64,000 nt of DNA, taken from the NCBI RefSeq assembly GCF_002514725.1, contig NZ_NTLB01000004.1:248001-312000 (forward strand). Reading direction: 5' to 3'. The DNA comes from Mangrovitalea sediminis (GTDB taxonomy: Bacteria; Pseudomonadota; Gammaproteobacteria; Pseudomonadales; Oleiphilaceae). The notes beneath the pieces were generated by a model, which was given only the letters and a program-made list of their open reading frames with translations, made no database searches and was not told the DNA's origin. Each line of letters begins with the position of its first letter. Position 1 is the first letter of the stretch. This document shows, piece by piece, positions 26,015 through 34,744 of the stretch. A program made the translations under genes and the position numbers.

Positions 26015-26872
26015 ATGCTACGTGACAGGTTTGCCGGCAGCGCCCGTATCAGTTTTACGGCCCATTACACCGGCTATGTCTGGCATCGGCACCACTGGTC
26101 GCCAAAGGGCTTCGATACCGGCCTCGGCCACCTGGCCTATCTCGGCCTCGCCCCGATCAACCGCATGACCCGGCAACTTTACGGCTTCGACCTGGAAACC
26201 TTGCTGCTGCAACGCCATGCTCTGATAGACCATCTCCTGACGGGTATTGCCGGAGAGGTCGGCCCAATCCAGGTACTGGAGCTGGCCGCCGGTCTATCCC
26301 CTCGCGGTTACCGCCTCCTGCAATCGCCCCAACTGGACATCCGGCAATACGTGGAGGTGGACCTGCCGGAGATGGCCGCCCGGAAACGCCGGCTGATCGA
26401 CAGACTCCCCGGGCGTCATCCCAGGATTCTGACGGCAGACCTGTTTCCCCAAGGCGGCGGCAATCCCCTTGAGCAATTGAGCCTCGGGCAATTCGACAGC
26501 AACCTGCCACTGGTCTGTATCAGCGAAGGGCTGATCAATTACTTCGACCTGGACGCCGTCCAGCGACTCTGGCGCCAGATCGCTGCGCTGACCTTGTCCT
26601 TTCCCCGCGTCGATTACCTCTCCGATCTCTTCGAACAACCGCCCAACCGACCTGGGCACCGCCTTATGACGCTGGGGCGCAGCCTGTTAAGCCTGGCGGT
26701 TCGCGGCCGGGTGCACCTGCATTTCGAAAACGATGAGCAGGCCCAATCGGCTTTGCTGGCAAACGGCTTCGGACGGGCGGCACTGCTCGACCCGGCAACC
26801 GCAGGCCCCATCGAGCAGATGCCGGCCTCGGACGCACCTTCTCTGGTCAGGGTGATTCACGCTCAGGCCTAA
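26015..26872 (+). CDS. Class I SAM methyltransferase, leucine carboxyl methyltransferase-like
   Basis: This 285-residue protein looks like a member of the LCMT/PF04072 group: FTAHYTGYVWHRHHWSP at the N-terminus, QVLELAAGLSPRGYRLL as the SAM-binding motif I (LELAAGLSPRG replaces the usual LGAGLDTR), YVEVDLPEMAARKRRLI as motif II and PLVCISEGLINYFD, the family-typical EGL(L/I)xYF motif. Substrates of bacterial members are mostly unknown, with polyketide and small-molecule O-methylation known in some. It follows the AraC gene by 110 bases on the same strand and precedes two aminotransferase genes. The start at 26015 has GAGG 10 bases upstream. Confidence 0.78.
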   Translation: MLRDRFAGSARISFTAHYTGYVWHRHHWSPKGFDTGLGHLAYLGLAPINRMTRQLYGFDLETLLLQRHALIDHLLTGIAGEVGPIQVLELAAGLSPRGYRLLQSPQLDIRQYVEVDLPEMAARKRRLIDRLPGRHPRILTADLFPQGGGNPLEQLSLGQFDSNLPLVCISEGLINYFDLDAVQRLWRQIAALTLSFPRVDYLSDLFEQPPNRPGHRLMTLGRSLLSLAVRGRVHLHFENDEQAQSALLANGFGRAALLDPATAGPIEQMPASDAPSLVRVIHAQA

Positions 26873-26993
26873 GCACCCCGCCGGCACATCACATCGATCA
26901 AAACTCCACCGAAAAAACCGTTGCCAAGGGTTTTAATCGCCTGCCAGACCTTCTACCCTGAAATAGCCATTCATGCACCTCGGGAGGTTCATC

Positions 26994-28265
26994 ATGACCG
27001 ACCAGACCCATCGGGGAAAACTGTCTCCGATCCTCAAACAGGCTACCGGCATCACAGCCTGCAAAGGCGAAGGCATTTTCATCTACGACAGCGACAACCG
27101 CGCCTATATGGACTTCACCTCAGGCATCGGTGTCACCAGTACCGGGCATTGCCACCCCAAGGTTGTGGCCGCGGCGCAAAAACAGGTCGCGACCATGATT
27201 CATGCCCAATACACGACCGTCCTCAACCCTCGCCTGGTAGAGCTGAGCGAAAAACTGGGCGAGCTGATGCCTCGCGGCCTGGACGCGTTCTTCTATGCCA
27301 ACGCAGGGACAGAGGTGGCAGAGTCCAGCCTGAGACTGGCCCGGCAGGCCACCGGCCGCCCCAATATCATCGTCTTTCACGGCGGCTTTCACGGACGCAC
27401 CATGGGCTCGCTGTCGATGACAACATCCAGTGTCGGCCTGAGAGCCGGCTTGCAACCGATGATGGGTGGCGTGGTCGTTTCGCCTTTTCCTCACGCCCAT
27501 CACTACGGTTGGGATGAAAAGACGGCTGTCGACTTTTGCCTCAAGGAGCTCGACCGCCTCTTCGTCACTTATTCGGCTCCGCAGGAAACCGCCGCGATGC
27601 TGATCGAACCGGTGCTGGGCGAAGGCGGTTATGTGCCGACACCCAAGGCCTTCCTTCAGGGACTGCGTGAACGCTGCGACCGCCACGGCATGCTGCTGAT
27701 CGTCGACGAAGTCCAGGCTGGTTTCGGCCGGACCGGCAAGTTCTGGGGACACGAGCATTGCGATGTGCAACCGGACATCGTCATGAGCGCTAAAGGGCTG
27801 GCCAGCGGCTTTCCCATATCGGCCATGGCCGCCTCCCGGGACCTGATGGCCAAGGGCTGGCCAGGCTCCCAAGGGGGAACCTATGGCGGCAATGCCGTAG
27901 CGGCCGCGGCGGCAATGGCGACCATCGATGTCATCCGCGAGGAAGGTCTGGTCGAGAACGCCCGCCAGAAGGGCGAGCGACTGATCAATGGGCTAACGGC
28001 GCTGCAGAAGGACTATCCGGAGATGGACGATGTCCGGGGACGCGGCCTGATGCTCGGGGTGGAGATCCGCGACGAACAGGGTCGGCCCGACGGCGAAAGA
28101 ACCGGCCGCATCCTCAAGGAATGCGAACAACGCGGTTTGTTGATGCTGAGATGCGGCCCCCATCACGAGGTCGTGCGATGGCTGCCGCCGCTGATCGTCA
28201 ACAGCGCGCAGATCGATCAGGCTCTGTCGATCTTCGAGGAGGCGCTCAAGGCATCCCGGGTCTAG
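26994..28265 (+). CDS. Class III PLP aminotransferase, GABA/acetylornithine aminotransferase-like
   Basis: The 423-residue protein (ATG at 26994 after GGGAGG; an upstream in-frame start at 26973 is less likely) is a fold-type I, class III aminotransferase. Motifs are MDFTSGIGVTSTGHCHPKVV, NAGTEVAESSLRLARQATGR, IVFHGGFHGRTMGSLSMT, LLIVDEVQAGFGRTGKFWG and the PLP lysine in MSAKGLASGFPISA. Substrate is an omega-amino acid or similar; 4-aminobutyrate is the commonest annotation for this layout. An aminotransferase of class I follows 90 bases later on the same strand, so the two may work in one amine or amino acid pathway. Confidence 0.88.
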   Translation: MTDQTHRGKLSPILKQATGITACKGEGIFIYDSDNRAYMDFTSGIGVTSTGHCHPKVVAAAQKQVATMIHAQYTTVLNPRLVELSEKLGELMPRGLDAFFYANAGTEVAESSLRLARQATGRPNIIVFHGGFHGRTMGSLSMTTSSVGLRAGLQPMMGGVVVSPFPHAHHYGWDEKTAVDFCLKELDRLFVTYSAPQETAAMLIEPVLGEGGYVPTPKAFLQGLRERCDRHGMLLIVDEVQAGFGRTGKFWGHEHCDVQPDIVMSAKGLASGFPISAMAASRDLMAKGWPGSQGGTYGGNAVAAAAAMATIDVIREEGLVENARQKGERLINGLTALQKDYPEMDDVRGRGLMLGVEIRDEQGRPDGERTGRILKECEQRGLLMLRCGPHHEVVRWLPPLIVNSAQIDQALSIFEEALKASRV

Positions 28266-28355
28266 CCGGGATTTGCCCCCGGCCGACAGGAGATCCGTTT
28301 GGCCGGGTCGGCGGACAGTCGCTTCAATCATTCGCTTTGCTTGAGAGGACGCCCC

Positions 28356-29609
28356 ATGGATTCCGCAGACAAGCAGTTTCAGCGTGAAGCCTTTGGCTCG
28401 AACGAAGGGTTTATCACATCTCCGCGCAAGATCAAATACCGCAAATCGAAAATCCGCTGGCCTCCCGCCATGCAGGCCATCCCCGTCCCGGGCATAAGGC
28501 GCATGGTCAATCTGGCATCGACCATGAAGGATGTGATCCATCTTTCCATCGGCCAGCCGGACCTGCCAACGCCCAAACATATCATCGACGCCTACATCGA
28601 CGCCCTGCAGGCCGGCCAGACGGGCTACACGATGGATGCCGGTCTGCCCGAGCTGCTCACCGCTCTGCGTAATTACTACGGCAAGCGCTACGCCCGCAAG
28701 CTGACCCGCGAAAACATCCTGATCACCAGCGGTGCGACCGAGGCCATGTACCTGGCGTTGTCGGCAACCGCGGCGCCGGGCCGGCAATTCCTGGTGGTAG
28801 ACCCATCGTTCCTGCTCTATGCCCCCTTGATCCGCATGAACGGCGGCGAAGTCAAATACCTACCGACCCGTGCAGAGAACGAACACCAGCTGGATCCGCA
28901 GGAGGTCATTGACGCCATGGGCTCACGTACCTTCGCCGTGGTGCTCAACTCACCCAACAATCCAACAGGGGCGGTCTATCCCCGCAAAACGATCGAAACC
29001 ATCGTCGAAGAATGTGCCTACCGGGACATACAGGTGTTCAGCGACGAGGTTTACGACCATCTGGTGCTCGACGATATGGACTACCCCAGTGTGCTCAACT
29101 GCGGGGTCGATCTCGACCACATCATGTGCATCAGCAGCTTCTCCAAGACCTACAGCATGGCAGGCCTGCGCGTAGGCTGGATCATATCCAGCCAGGCAAC
29201 AATCAAGAAACTGCGGCGCTACCACATGTTTACCACTTCCGTCGCCAACACCCCGGCCCAATTCGCCGGTGTGGCCGCCCTTCAGGGCGATCAGCAATGT
29301 GTGACGGACATGGTGAACATCTATCGTGAGCGCCGTGACCGGATTGTTGATTTGGTTCACGAAACCCCCCACCTGACCGGTTATCACCCGGGCGGCGCCT
29401 TCTATATCTTTCCGTCATTACCCAAAGGGGTCGACGGTTCGGACCTTGCACTGCGGATGTTGAAGGAGACCGGCGTCTGCGTGGTTCCCGGTGACGCCTT
29501 TGGGGAGAGCTGCGTGAATGCCTTGCGCTTCAGCTTTTCCAATTCCACGGAACAGATCGAGGAAGCCTTCGATCGCATCATCCCCTGGATGAAAAAGCAG
29601 CGGTTCTGA
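28356..29609 (+). CDS. Class I PLP aminotransferase, aspartate/aromatic aminotransferase-like
   Basis: The 417-residue protein (ATG at 28356 after GAGAGGACGCCCC) is a fold-type I class I aminotransferase. It shows IHLSIGQPDLPTPKHIIDAY, GYTMDAGLPELLTALRNYY, ITSGATEAMYLALSA, VLNSPNNPTGAVYP, FSDEVYDHLVLDD and the PLP lysine in SSFSKTYSMAGLRVGW. An N-terminal basic extension of about 30 residues is unusual for the group. The amino donor is not readable. It follows the class III aminotransferase gene with no terminator visible between, suggesting joint transcription. Confidence 0.9.
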   Translation: MDSADKQFQREAFGSNEGFITSPRKIKYRKSKIRWPPAMQAIPVPGIRRMVNLASTMKDVIHLSIGQPDLPTPKHIIDAYIDALQAGQTGYTMDAGLPELLTALRNYYGKRYARKLTRENILITSGATEAMYLALSATAAPGRQFLVVDPSFLLYAPLIRMNGGEVKYLPTRAENEHQLDPQEVIDAMGSRTFAVVLNSPNNPTGAVYPRKTIETIVEECAYRDIQVFSDEVYDHLVLDDMDYPSVLNCGVDLDHIMCISSFSKTYSMAGLRVGWIISSQATIKKLRRYHMFTTSVANTPAQFAGVAALQGDQQCVTDMVNIYRERRDRIVDLVHETPHLTGYHPGGAFYIFPSLPKGVDGSDLALRMLKETGVCVVPGDAFGESCVNALRFSFSNSTEQIEEAFDRIIPWMKKQRF

Positions 29610-29729
29610 TACCGACCGAAGTGGGCGGGCAAACCGCATGATACGGGCATGGTATCTCCGTGGAATGCCCGCTTGTCACGCATCGCCACATTCGGGCACC
29701 ATGTCAGTCTCATCTCTATGGACGGCGAC

Positions 29730-30290
29730 ATGAAACCAAACCGGTATGTTCTGGTAGCACTAATGCTGCTGTTGGGTGGTTGCGCGACGCTCTATAACGC
29801 CTACAGTGTCGACGAAAGCACGCTTGAGACCTATCTCCGGCAACAGGTTACGGACTTCAACAACCAGCAGCAGAAATCTGGCATCCCGGTCAGCGTGTCA
29901 CTTCAGGACGTCAACATCATTCTCGGTCCGGGTGGACGCAACGTCGCCATTCTCAACATCGAAGGCGACGTGGCCATGCATGCCTTCCTGGCTCGCCTGC
30001 CCGTCAACGTTTCACTGTCGGTTCAGGGCACCCCGATTTATGACGCTCAGACCAAGGCCGTCTACATCCGCAATCTGAAGATGCTGAGTAGTCATGTCGA
30101 CTCACCTTTTTTCAGCGGTGAACTCCAGCCGCTGGCCGACGGTATGATGCAGACGGTATCCAAGATGCTCGCAACGCTTCCGGTCTACCGGCTCGACCAA
30201 AGCAACCTGTTGATGCGCCTGAGCGGCGGCGCAGGTCCGGCCGAAATGACCGTCAAGCCCGGGCGACTGGTATTTACGCCAGCCCCCTAA
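29730..30290 (+). CDS. DUF1439 family lipoprotein (YceB-like)
   Basis: This 186-residue protein has a lipoprotein signal: a lysine-containing start, a hydrophobic stretch VLVALMLLLGG and a lipobox cysteine, placing it in the outer or inner membrane facing the periplasm. The mature part (LETYLRQQVTDFNNQQQKSG, then FLARLPVNVSLSVQGTPIYD and FFSGELQPLADGMMQTVSKM) resembles the DUF1439 group, whose fold is related to lipid-binding TULIP/BPI-like domains by reports I recall. The start codon at 29730 is chosen by signal-peptide position; 29718 adds four residues. Function is not known. A bidirectional terminator follows. Confidence 0.82.
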   Translation: MKPNRYVLVALMLLLGGCATLYNAYSVDESTLETYLRQQVTDFNNQQQKSGIPVSVSLQDVNIILGPGGRNVAILNIEGDVAMHAFLARLPVNVSLSVQGTPIYDAQTKAVYIRNLKMLSSHVDSPFFSGELQPLADGMMQTVSKMLATLPVYRLDQSNLLMRLSGGAGPAEMTVKPGRLVFTPAP

Positions 30291-30330
30291 GGCCCGACAG
30301 CCGGCACACCACGAAAGCGCTCCCCTAACA

Positions 30331-30359
30331 AAAACGACGCCCATAGCCGGCGTCGTTTT
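30331..30359. terminator. Bidirectional terminator between lipoprotein and desaturase genes
   Basis: An 11-bp perfect stem (30331-30341 pairing with 30349-30359) with a 7-base loop carries A-runs on its left and T-runs on its right, so it can terminate both the lipoprotein gene (plus strand) and the desaturase gene (minus strand). Confidence 0.9.
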
Positions 30360-30376
30360 TTGTTTCCCTGGGCGGA

Positions 30377-31450
30377 TCAGCCGCGAAGTTCAGGCTGCAG
30401 GGGGATCAGGTCGAAGGTCCGCTCGGGACGCATCGGATCAACCAGCATCGTCGGTGTCAGATAGATGCGCGGCGTCGAGTACAGCAACTTGATCGCCTTC
30501 CAGTGAGAGGGACAGGCGTAGCGGTCAGGATAATTTTCCTTGAGCCAGCGACGAACGCGGGGCGCCTTGTTCGAACCCATCTTCGGGAAGAAGTGATGCT
30601 CGATATGATGACTGAACCGAAAGTGCAACGGATCCAGCCAGCGCCAGGTTTTCACGCTCATGGAGTTGTCCAGCGGGTTGTTGGTACCCGTTTGAGGACG
30701 CAGGAAGTGATTGGTCAGGATATAACCCTGCCCCACCACGTTGGCCATCATGAATGGAACCAGGACAGTGAACAAGGCCAGGGGGCCGGAGATCACGGCC
30801 AGAGCGACCCACGCCAGTGCAGCGAGGCTGGTTTGGAACAAGGCCTTGCGACGATTGAAGCCGCGAAAATGCTTACGCCTGCGCGCCTGGAACCAAAGCA
30901 CCAGCTGACCGTGAAAGACGAAGGAATACGTGAGGAAGAGGTAGCTATACCAAGTACCTGAACCGGGCGCCAGCAGCGTAAAACGCTTCAGCTTGGGATT
31001 GACCTTGTAACGACGCATTGTACCGAAACTGTCTGGATCCTCGTCGCCTTGGTTCGTGTGCGCATGGTGAACCACATTGTGCCACCGACGCCAGAACTCA
31101 GGGGCAACCAACAGCGGGCCAAACCCCAGCCAGCCGAAGAAATTCTGCCAACGGCGTGACATTCCCAATGCGCCGTGCAAGACCTCATGCGCCAGCAACG
31201 CTTGGGAGCCGATGCTATGCCCCACCAGCAGACCAATAGCCAGGTTGGCGTACCAGGGCAAGCCCAGTGTCAGGATGGCAACGATGCCGCCCACAATAAT
31301 CGCCGTCAGCGGCAGAAACCAGATAACGCGCCAGGATTGTGTGCGAAACGTATCGGGGGGCAGCTCGGCGCGGATCCGATCACGAATCTCTCGCTCGTCG
31401 CTTTCCCCAAAGACGTCACTGGACACCGGCGGCTTCACAATGGCGTTCAT
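30377..31450 (-). CDS. Membrane fatty acid desaturase
   Basis: The 357-residue membrane protein has the three histidine boxes of di-iron desaturases: HEVLHGALG (HxxxH), HNVVHHAHTN and HIEHHFFP, among four or so transmembrane helices. Such enzymes introduce double bonds into acyl chains of lipids, or hydroxylate related chains. The ATG at 31450 is preceded by TGGAG; ATG codons upstream in frame (31462, 31474) overlap a 28-bp dyad that is likely a regulatory site, so the later start is preferred. Neighbouring lipid genes acs and fatty acyl-CoA reductase are on the same strand but separated by terminators. The AT-rich region to its upstream side is the probable promoter. Confidence 0.92.
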   Translation of the reverse strand: MNAIVKPPVSSDVFGESDEREIRDRIRAELPPDTFRTQSWRVIWFLPLTAIIVGGIVAILTLGLPWYANLAIGLLVGHSIGSQALLAHEVLHGALGMSRRWQNFFGWLGFGPLLVAPEFWRRWHNVVHHAHTNQGDEDPDSFGTMRRYKVNPKLKRFTLLAPGSGTWYSYLFLTYSFVFHGQLVLWFQARRRKHFRGFNRRKALFQTSLAALAWVALAVISGPLALFTVLVPFMMANVVGQGYILTNHFLRPQTGTNNPLDNSMSVKTWRWLDPLHFRFSHHIEHHFFPKMGSNKAPRVRRWLKENYPDRYACPSHWKAIKLLYSTPRIYLTPTMLVDPMRPERTFDLIPLQPELRG

Positions 31451-31460
31451 ATACAACTCC

Positions 31461-31488
31461 ATTTCAGCGTACATTTGTAAGCTGAAAT
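31461..31488. promoter_or_regulatory. 28-bp dyad upstream of desaturase start, probable repressor operator
   Basis: ATTTCAGC (31461-31468) and GCTGAAAT (31481-31488) are perfect inverted arms. The centre GTACATTTGTAA continues the symmetry at four of six pairs, so 12 of 14 pairs match. The inner core AGCGTACATTTGTAAGCT resembles, from memory, the AGCGTACA-TGT.CGCT operators of the FabR/DesT repressors that sense unsaturated acyl chains. It lies 11 bases before the desaturase ATG, near or within its promoter and leader. It could instead be an mRNA hairpin. Confidence 0.6.
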
Positions 31489-31783
31489 CTACTCCCTGAA
31501 AAACAAAGACACAAGCAAAAAACGTTTATTTTTCATGATGATTTTGTGAAAACTGATAAGTGTCATAAAAATCAAAAATTAAAAATATCAAAAAAAAGTA
31601 CACGTGTTTCGATATCCGAATAATGCGCAGCAAAAACCGGACAAGATGTCAAAAAGCGGGAATCATCGGGCAGACACAGGCATTCAGGACAGGGTGCGCG
31701 CGGAACGGTAGTACAGCCCAACGCGGAAAATGATCACAAAAAAAGGGTGCCTTGCGGCACCCTTTAGAAAAAGCTCCTGATGG
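31475..31783. other. AT-rich intergenic region upstream of desaturase
   Basis: Bases 31490-31620 are among the most AT-rich in the window, with A- and T-tracts (for example CAAAAATTAAAAATATC) that suit a strong or bent promoter for the desaturase. A short TACACGTGT palindrome is present at about 31600. Otherwise it holds the terminator for the response regulator gene. No gene is visible. Confidence 0.6.
31742..31765 (-). terminator. Intrinsic terminator of the response regulator gene
   Basis: A 10-bp stem (31742-31751 with 31756-31765) and TTGC loop is followed on the minus strand by a run of about eight T. It lies 18 bases after the stop codon at 31784. A-runs on the other side make it weakly bidirectional. 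Confidence 0.88.
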
Positions 31784-32449
31784 TTAGGCTCCGGAAAGCG
31801 AGGTTTCCGCAGGATCGATTTCCATCTGTTGAATGGCAATTACAGCCTGCGTCCGGTTTCGGACGCCCAGCTTGCGGAAAACCGCCGTGATATGGGCCTT
31901 GACCGTGGCCTCCGATACATCGAGTTCATAGGCGATCTGTTTGTTCAACAAGCCTTCCGCCAACATCCCAAGGACACGGAATTGCTGTGGTGTCAGGGCA
32001 GCCAGGCGCTCAGAGAAATCACTGGACTCGCCTTGCAGACGCTCCAGCTTCTCACCAACCCCCGGCGGGAGCCAGACGTCACCATCCAACACCGCTCTCA
32101 CGGCATTGATAATCTCCGGCAACGGCGCTGATTTCGGGATAAAGCCCGACGCCCCGTAGTCGATGGCCCGACGCATGACCTGCAGGTCCTCCGACCCGGA
32201 CACCACCACTACCGGCAACCCCGGATACTGTCCCCGCATGAACGCGAGGCCAGAGAAGCCGTGGGCACCCGGCATGTTCAGGTCAAGAAGGATCAGGTCG
32301 GCATCAGGGTGATCATCCACCGCCTGTTGTAACCCCGCAATCGTATCGACTTCCACCGCTACCACACCCTTGACGGCCTGGGTAACGGCTTGTTTCAGCG
32401 CGGCTCGAAACAGCGGATGATCGTCCGCAATAATAATCTGCTGGGGCAT
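31784..32449 (-). CDS. LuxR-type response regulator, ErdR/CrbR-like
   Basis: The 221-residue protein has a receiver domain with the acidic pocket ADDHP, the phosphorylatable aspartate in DLILLDLNMPGAHG and the late lysine in GFIPKSAP. A C-terminal LuxR helix-turn-helix follows (LTPQQFRVLGMLAEGLLNKQ and SEATVKAHITAVFRKLGV). GAGGAGAGCCGTT precedes the ATG at 32449. It is immediately downstream of acs, and from memory resembles ErdR/CrbR, response regulators that control acs in Pseudomonas and Vibrio with the sensor kinase MxtR/CrbS. No kinase gene is nearby. A strong hairpin sits between acs and this gene. Confidence 0.88.
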   Translation of the reverse strand: MPQQIIIADDHPLFRAALKQAVTQAVKGVVAVEVDTIAGLQQAVDDHPDADLILLDLNMPGAHGFSGLAFMRGQYPGLPVVVVSGSEDLQVMRRAIDYGASGFIPKSAPLPEIINAVRAVLDGDVWLPPGVGEKLERLQGESSDFSERLAALTPQQFRVLGMLAEGLLNKQIAYELDVSEATVKAHITAVFRKLGVRNRTQAVIAIQQMEIDPAETSLSGA

Positions 32450-32474
32450 AACGGCTCTCCTCAGGCAGTGAAAG

Positions 32475-32500
32475 GGCGGCGACACTCCAGTGTCGCCGCC
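32475..32500 (-). terminator. Hairpin between acs and the response regulator gene
   Basis: A perfect 12-bp G/C-rich inverted repeat (32475-32486 and 32489-32500) separated by 2 bases lies in the 57-base acs-regulator gap. On the minus strand it is followed by CCCTTTCACT, a poor T-run. It could partly terminate acs mRNA or stabilise its 3' end, making the regulator a lower-expressed distal gene. Confidence 0.55.
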
Positions 32501-32506
32501 TGGCGA

Positions 32507-34453
32507 TCACTTGAAGGCGCGGTTTTCAATCAGTTCATCGACCACACCCGGATCCGCCAGTGTCGACGTATCCCCGAGGCTGTCATACTCATTCGCGGCA
32601 ATCTTACGCAGAATCCTGCGCATAATCTTGCCCGAACGCGTCTTCGGCAGACCGGGAGCCCACTGGATAATATCCGGCGAGGCAATTGGGCCGATTTCCT
32701 TGCGTACCCACTGCACCAGTTCCTGCTTCAATTCGTCCGATGGTGCTTCGCCGTGCATCAGGGTGACATAGACGTAAATGCCCTGCCCCTTGATCTGATG
32801 CGGGTATCCTACCACAGCGGCCTCAGCAACCTTCGGATGGGAAACCAGGGCACTTTCGACTTCAGCCGTACCCAGTCGGTGCCCGGAGACGTTCAACACA
32901 TCGTCCACCCGGCCGGTGATCCAGTAATAGCCGTCGGCATCGCGGCGAGCACCATCTCCCGTAAAATAGGTGCCTTTATACGTGGAGAAATAAGTCTGGA
33001 TAAAGCGCTCATGGTCACCATAGACCGTGCGCATCTGCCCAGGCCAACTGTCCATAATCACCAGGTTGCCTTCGGTTTCGCCTTCCAGCACGTTACCCAA
33101 GGCATCCACCAGAGCCGGCTGAATGCCAAAGAACGGCAACGTGGCGGAGCCCGGCTTCAGATCGGTGACACCCGGCAGGGGCGTAATCATAATGCCCCCG
33201 GTCTCAGTCTGCCACCAAGTATCGACCACAGGACAACGTTCGTCGCCCACTACACGGTAATACCACTCCCAGGCTTCAGGGTTGATCGGCTCGCCGACCG
33301 TGCCAAGCAGATGCAGGCTCTTACGCGAGGATTTCTTCATCCACTCGTCCCCTTCAGCCATCAGGGCGCGAATCGCGGTGGGAGCGGTGTAGCAGATGTT
33401 GATGTTGTGCTTATCGATGATGTGACCGAGACGCCCCGCATCGGGATAGCTGGGCACACCTTCGAACAATACCGAAATGGCACCGTTAGCCAGCGGTCCG
33501 TAGAGGATGTAGCTGTGACCGGTAATCCATCCGAAGTCAGCCGTACACCAATAGACGTCCCCATCCTGATAATCGAAGACATACTGATGCGTCAGCGACG
33601 CATAAACCATGTAACCGCCGGTTGTGTGCAGCACCCCTTTTGGCGCCCCGGTGGAACCGGAGGTGTACAGCATGAACAGCGGATCTTCGGCGCTCATGAC
33701 TTCCGGCGGGCAGTCCGTGGAAGCCTTAGCCATCATCTCTTCATAGCTAACATCGCGCTGGTCGTCCCAGGGTACGTCGTTACCGGTGCGCTTGACGACC
33801 ACCACCTTGTCGACATTGGGAACTTTCGGATTCTTGAGCGCTGTATCCACGTTTTTCTTCAGCGGAATGTTGCGCCCACCACGAACCCCCTCGTCCGCCG
33901 TGATCACGAAGCGCGAATTACCGTTTTCAATACGCGCACCCAGCGCTTCCGGCGAGAAGCCACCGAACACGACGGAATGGATAGCGCCGATGCGGGCACA
34001 AGCCAACATCGCCACGGCCGTTTCAGGAATCATCGGCATATAGATAGTGACGACATCCCCTTTACGAACACCGAGATCCTTCAGGACGTTAGCGAACTTA
34101 CAGGTCTCTTCGTAAAGCTCGCGATAGGTAATATTGCGAGAAACACTGGGATCGTCACCTTCAAACAACAGCGCAGTCTGGTCTCCACGCTTTTCAAGGT
34201 GACGGTCGAGGCAGTTGGCCGAAGCATTCAGTTGACCGTCTTCATACCACTTAATGGAAACGTTGTTGTAGTCGTACGAGGTATTCTTGACCCGGGTATA
34301 AGGCGTGATCCAGTCGATCCGCTTACCGTGCTCCCCCCAGAATCCTTCGGGATCGTCTACGGAGCGACGATACATCTCCTGATACTGTTCCTTATTAACC
34401 AGGGCTCTCTTGCGAAAAAAATCATTCACCGGGTGAACGTTGACTGTCGACAT
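32507..34453 (-). CDS. acs: Acetyl-CoA synthetase
   Basis: This 648-residue enzyme activates acetate to acetyl-CoA with ATP via acetyl-AMP, a main entry route for acetate at low concentrations. Motifs include [20 protein letters not shown] (P-loop), [18 protein letters not shown], the hinge [18 protein letters not shown] and the C-terminal [17 protein letters not shown], with the lysine acetylated by Pat-type enzymes in other species. The ATG at 34453 has GGGG 6 bases upstream; another ATG at 34459 is too close to that site. It is followed by the response regulator gene and preceded by a promoter region of about 290 bases. The enzyme also feeds the acyl-CoA pool used by the wax-ester pathway. 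Confidence 0.97.
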   Translation of the reverse strand: MSTVNVHPVNDFFRKRALVNKEQYQEMYRRSVDDPEGFWGEHGKRIDWITPYTRVKNTSYDYNNVSIKWYEDGQLNASANCLDRHLEKRGDQTALLFEGDDPSVSRNITYRELYEETCKFANVLKDLGVRKGDVVTIYMPMIPETAVAMLACARIGAIHSVVFGGFSPEALGARIENGNSRFVITADEGVRGGRNIPLKKNVDTALKNPKVPNVDKVVVVKRTGNDVPWDDQRDVSYEEMMAKASTDCPPEVMSAEDPLFMLYTSGSTGAPKGVLHTTGGYMVYASLTHQYVFDYQDGDVYWCTADFGWITGHSYILYGPLANGAISVLFEGVPSYPDAGRLGHIIDKHNINICYTAPTAIRALMAEGDEWMKKSSRKSLHLLGTVGEPINPEAWEWYYRVVGDERCPVVDTWWQTETGGIMITPLPGVTDLKPGSATLPFFGIQPALVDALGNVLEGETEGNLVIMDSWPGQMRTVYGDHERFIQTYFSTYKGTYFTGDGARRDADGYYWITGRVDDVLNVSGHRLGTAEVESALVSHPKVAEAAVVGYPHQIKGQGIYVYVTLMHGEAPSDELKQELVQWVRKEIGPIASPDIIQWAPGLPKTRSGKIMRRILRKIAANEYDSLGDTSTLADPGVVDELIENRAFK

Positions 34454-34685
34454 GTGCATCCCCTTTTTCAGTTTAATGAAGGCGCTATTTTGTTATTGGG
34501 TAGAGGGCAAAAGATTGTTATTCCTTACCTTCTACACTTCGACCTCCACATGGTGAATTAGACAATCGTATAGACCACACCGCAACGCAGTAGGATCAGG
34601 ATAGCGCTTTCGGGAACCGATACCCAAGGAATGAAAAGCCCCACCGACAGCACGCGTAACGCCGAGAAGAGCCTCCCTCAACGAA

Positions 34686-34719
34686 AACGGGCCAGCACCC
34701 GTGAGGATGCTGGCCCGTT
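34686..34719 (-). terminator. Intrinsic terminator of the fatty acyl-CoA reductase gene
   Basis: A perfect 12-bp stem (34686-34697 with 34708-34719) and 10-base loop, followed on the minus strand by TTTTCG, lies 25 bases after the stop of the reductase gene. Confidence 0.82.
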
Positions 34720-34744
34720 AACGATATGTCGCTGATGAGGAGCG

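Noticed and set aside
32390-34561. 723-codon plus-strand frame
   Set aside because: Antisense to acs along its full length; acs is unmistakable and the translation of this frame has no known domain.
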